From an uncultured Paracoccaceae bacterium (lineage in GTDB: Bacteria > Pseudomonadota > Alphaproteobacteria > Rhodobacterales > Rhodobacteraceae), in NCBI GenBank assembly GCA_947488175.1, contig CANKYO010000002.1, positions 532,019 to 596,018 on the forward strand: DNA of 64,000 nt, in the 5' to 3' direction. The translations under genes and the position numbers were made by a program. Positions 62,633 to 64,000 of the stretch are shown piece by piece. A model generated the notes under the pieces. It did no database searches, was not told the origin of the DNA, and was given only the letters and a program-made list of their open reading frames with translations. Each line of letters begins with the position of its first letter. Position 1 is the first letter of the stretch.

Positions 62633-63834
62633 TGAAAGATGTTGGTGTGACCCTGCCGATCAAGGAGAAATTCCTGCTGCCCGATGGCATGATCTATCTC
62701 GATGGCAATTCACTGGGGCCTTTGCCGCGGTGCGTGCATGACCGGCTGTCCGCCATGGTGAGTGATGAATGGGGCCAGCACCTGATCAAAGGCTGGAATG
62801 TTGATGACTGGATGGGCCAGCCGACGCGCGTAGGCAATATGGTGGCCCGTCTGATCGGCGCGCCTGACGGGTCGGTCACGATGGGCGATACTTTGTCGAT
62901 CAAGGTCTATCAGGCGCTGTCGGCGGCGGTGCAGATGCGCCCGGACCGGCGGGTGATCCTGTCCGATAACGGCAATTTCCCCTCTGACCTTTACATGGCC
63001 GAAGGGCTGATCGCCCAACTGGATCGCGACTATGAATTGCGGATCGTGGCCCCCGAACAGGTCGCGGAAGCCATGACCGATGACGTCGCCGTCGCCATGA
63101 TCACGCAGGTCGATTACCGCACCGGGCGGATGCATGACATGGCCGCGATCACTGCGGCGGCGCATGATGCGAGCGCCGTGATGCTGTGGGATCTGGCGCA
63201 TAGTGCTGGCGCAGTGCCCGTCGACCTGACCGCCTGCGCCTGCGAACTCGCGGTCGGCTGCACCTATAAATACCTCAACGGCGGCCCCGGTGCGCCGGCG
63301 TTCATTTATGCCCGCTCCGACATCGTGGACGACATCAGACCGGCCCTGTCCGGCTGGCTGGGGCACGATGCGCCCTTTGCGTTTGAGACATCCTATCGCC
63401 CGGCCCGCGATATCGAACGGATGCGGGTCGGCACGCCGCCCGTGTTGCAGATGACCGCGCTCGAGGCCGCGTTGGAGGTCTGGGACGGCATCGACATGCA
63501 GCACCTGCGCGACCGCAGTATCGCCCTGTGCGAGCTGTTCATTGAAGAGGTCGAGGCCCGCTGCCCCGCCCTGACCCTGCACAGCCCGCGTGACGCGGCG
63601 ATGCGCGGGTCGCAAGTGTCATTCGCGTTCGAACACGGCTATGCCGCCATGCAGGCGCTGATCGCACGGGACGTGATCGGCGATTTCCGGGCACCCAACG
63701 TGATGCGGTTCGGCTTCACCCCACTCTATATCGACGAAAGCGACGTGCGGCAGGCGGTGGATGTTCTGGCCGATGTACTGGACAACCGGCTCTGGGACGA
63801 TCCGGCGTATCAACGGGCTGGTCGGGTGACGTGA
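62629..63834 (+). CDS. kynU: Kynureninase
   Basis: A 401-residue fold-type I PLP enzyme. Lys214 in [13 protein letters not shown] is the Schiff-base lysine and Asp188 in [11 protein letters not shown] contacts the pyridine nitrogen. It cleaves kynurenine to anthranilate and alanine. The start overlaps the kynA stop (ATGA); a second ATG follows at once. No kynurenine formamidase (kynB) is found upstream; it may lie beyond 64 kb. Confidence 0.96.
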   Translation: MMKDVGVTLPIKEKFLLPDGMIYLDGNSLGPLPRCVHDRLSAMVSDEWGQHLIKGWNVDDWMGQPTRVGNMVARLIGAPDGSVTMGDTLSIKVYQALSAAVQMRPDRRVILSDNGNFPSDLYMAEGLIAQLDRDYELRIVAPEQVAEAMTDDVAVAMITQVDYRTGRMHDMAAITAAAHDASAVMLWDLAHSAGAVPVDLTACACELAVGCTYKYLNGGPGAPAFIYARSDIVDDIRPALSGWLGHDAPFAFETSYRPARDIERMRVGTPPVLQMTALEAALEVWDGIDMQHLRDRSIALCELFIEEVEARCPALTLHSPRDAAMRGSQVSFAFEHGYAAMQALIARDVIGDFRAPNVMRFGFTPLYIDESDVRQAVDVLADVLDNRLWDDPAYQRAGRVT

Positions 63835-64000
63835 GCGGGTCGTGTGGGGCAATACGGGTGTCCTGACCGGGCGCCCCAGAGCGACAACAAATCATGACGA
63901 TCTGCGAAACGAATGACGGCTAGGAGCCCAAAGCCACAGCAATTACACCTAGATTCTTGTCTTGGAAAAAGGCGATATGTCAGGGTTAGATTTCCTTGAA
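63835..64000. other. Non-coding end of the window
   Basis: 166 bases after kynU. No gene, terminator with a T-tract, or repeat was recognised; the next gene presumably begins beyond the window. Confidence 0.5.

Overview
The window is a gene-dense, GC-rich piece of an alphaproteobacterial chromosome, most likely Rhodobacteraceae (Roseobacter group). This is inferred from the glpVSTPQU-type glycerol ABC operon, tripartite tricarboxylate transporter genes, two large dimethylglycine-dehydrogenase-like flavoproteins with GcvT domains, an R. capsulatus-like xdhABC set, an alphaproteobacterial PstS-OmpA fusion, and many start/stop overlaps of the ATGA or TGATG kind. No rRNA, tRNA, CRISPR array, prophage or plasmid origin was seen. 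Most of the content is catabolism and uptake.

Layout. 1-3.7 kb: a truncated FAD/GcvT demethylating dehydrogenase with a GFA-family protein and an XRE-cupin regulator, then free methionine sulfoxide reductase. 3.7-5.5 kb: an RTX-type modular protein with a striking four-half-site operator-like array upstream. 5.6-8.6 kb: a thiolase and a divergent gamma-glutamyltransferase. 8.6-9.25 kb: a short AT-rich insert encoding a possible lamin-tail-like membrane-anchored protein. 9.3-14.4 kb: a rhodanese, 5-oxoprolinase pxpBCA, bicupin and allE operon. 14.5-16 kb: a BlaI/M56 sensor-protease pair. 16-22 kb: the glycerol ABC transporter, whose two ATPases have complementary defects. 22.2-29.5 kb: a catabolic cluster of unknown substrate (lactonase-like hydrolase, small monooxygenase-fold protein, TctABC transporter; divergently an IPMDH-like dehydrogenase, a Gfo/Idh dehydrogenase and a GntR regulator). 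29.6-31 kb: an orphan BrnA-like antitoxin and a RAYT transposase with REP-like palindromes. 31-40 kb: ettA, a GGDEF/EAL protein, UspA with an alanine/glycine symporter, a PilJ-domain protein and a PstS-OmpA fusion. 40.5-50.5 kb: one long purine operon (xdhABC plus a BMP-type nucleobase/nucleoside ABC transporter). 50.6-55.8 kb: a lipoprotein, dnaE and a GH5 hydrolase. 55.8-56.7 kb: an ArsR/SRPBCC pair with its own operators. 56.7-60.5 kb: a Rieske oxygenase, a small protein and a second FAD/GcvT dehydrogenase. 60.6-60.9 kb: a decayed mannonate dehydratase gene. 61-63.8 kb: a GntR-kynA-kynU tryptophan-degradation operon.

Shared themes are nitrogen and one-carbon salvage: oxidative demethylation of N-methyl compounds, purine oxidation and ureide hydrolysis, the gamma-glutamyl cycle (GGT plus 5-oxoprolinase) and the kynurenine pathway. 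Short palindromic repeats related to those around the RAYT gene recur across the window. One copy, together with a second repeat type, lies in frame inside xdhB. That repeat ecology and the asymmetric GlpS/GlpT ATPase pair are the most notable observations. All start sites and functions come from reading the sequence; no database search was run.
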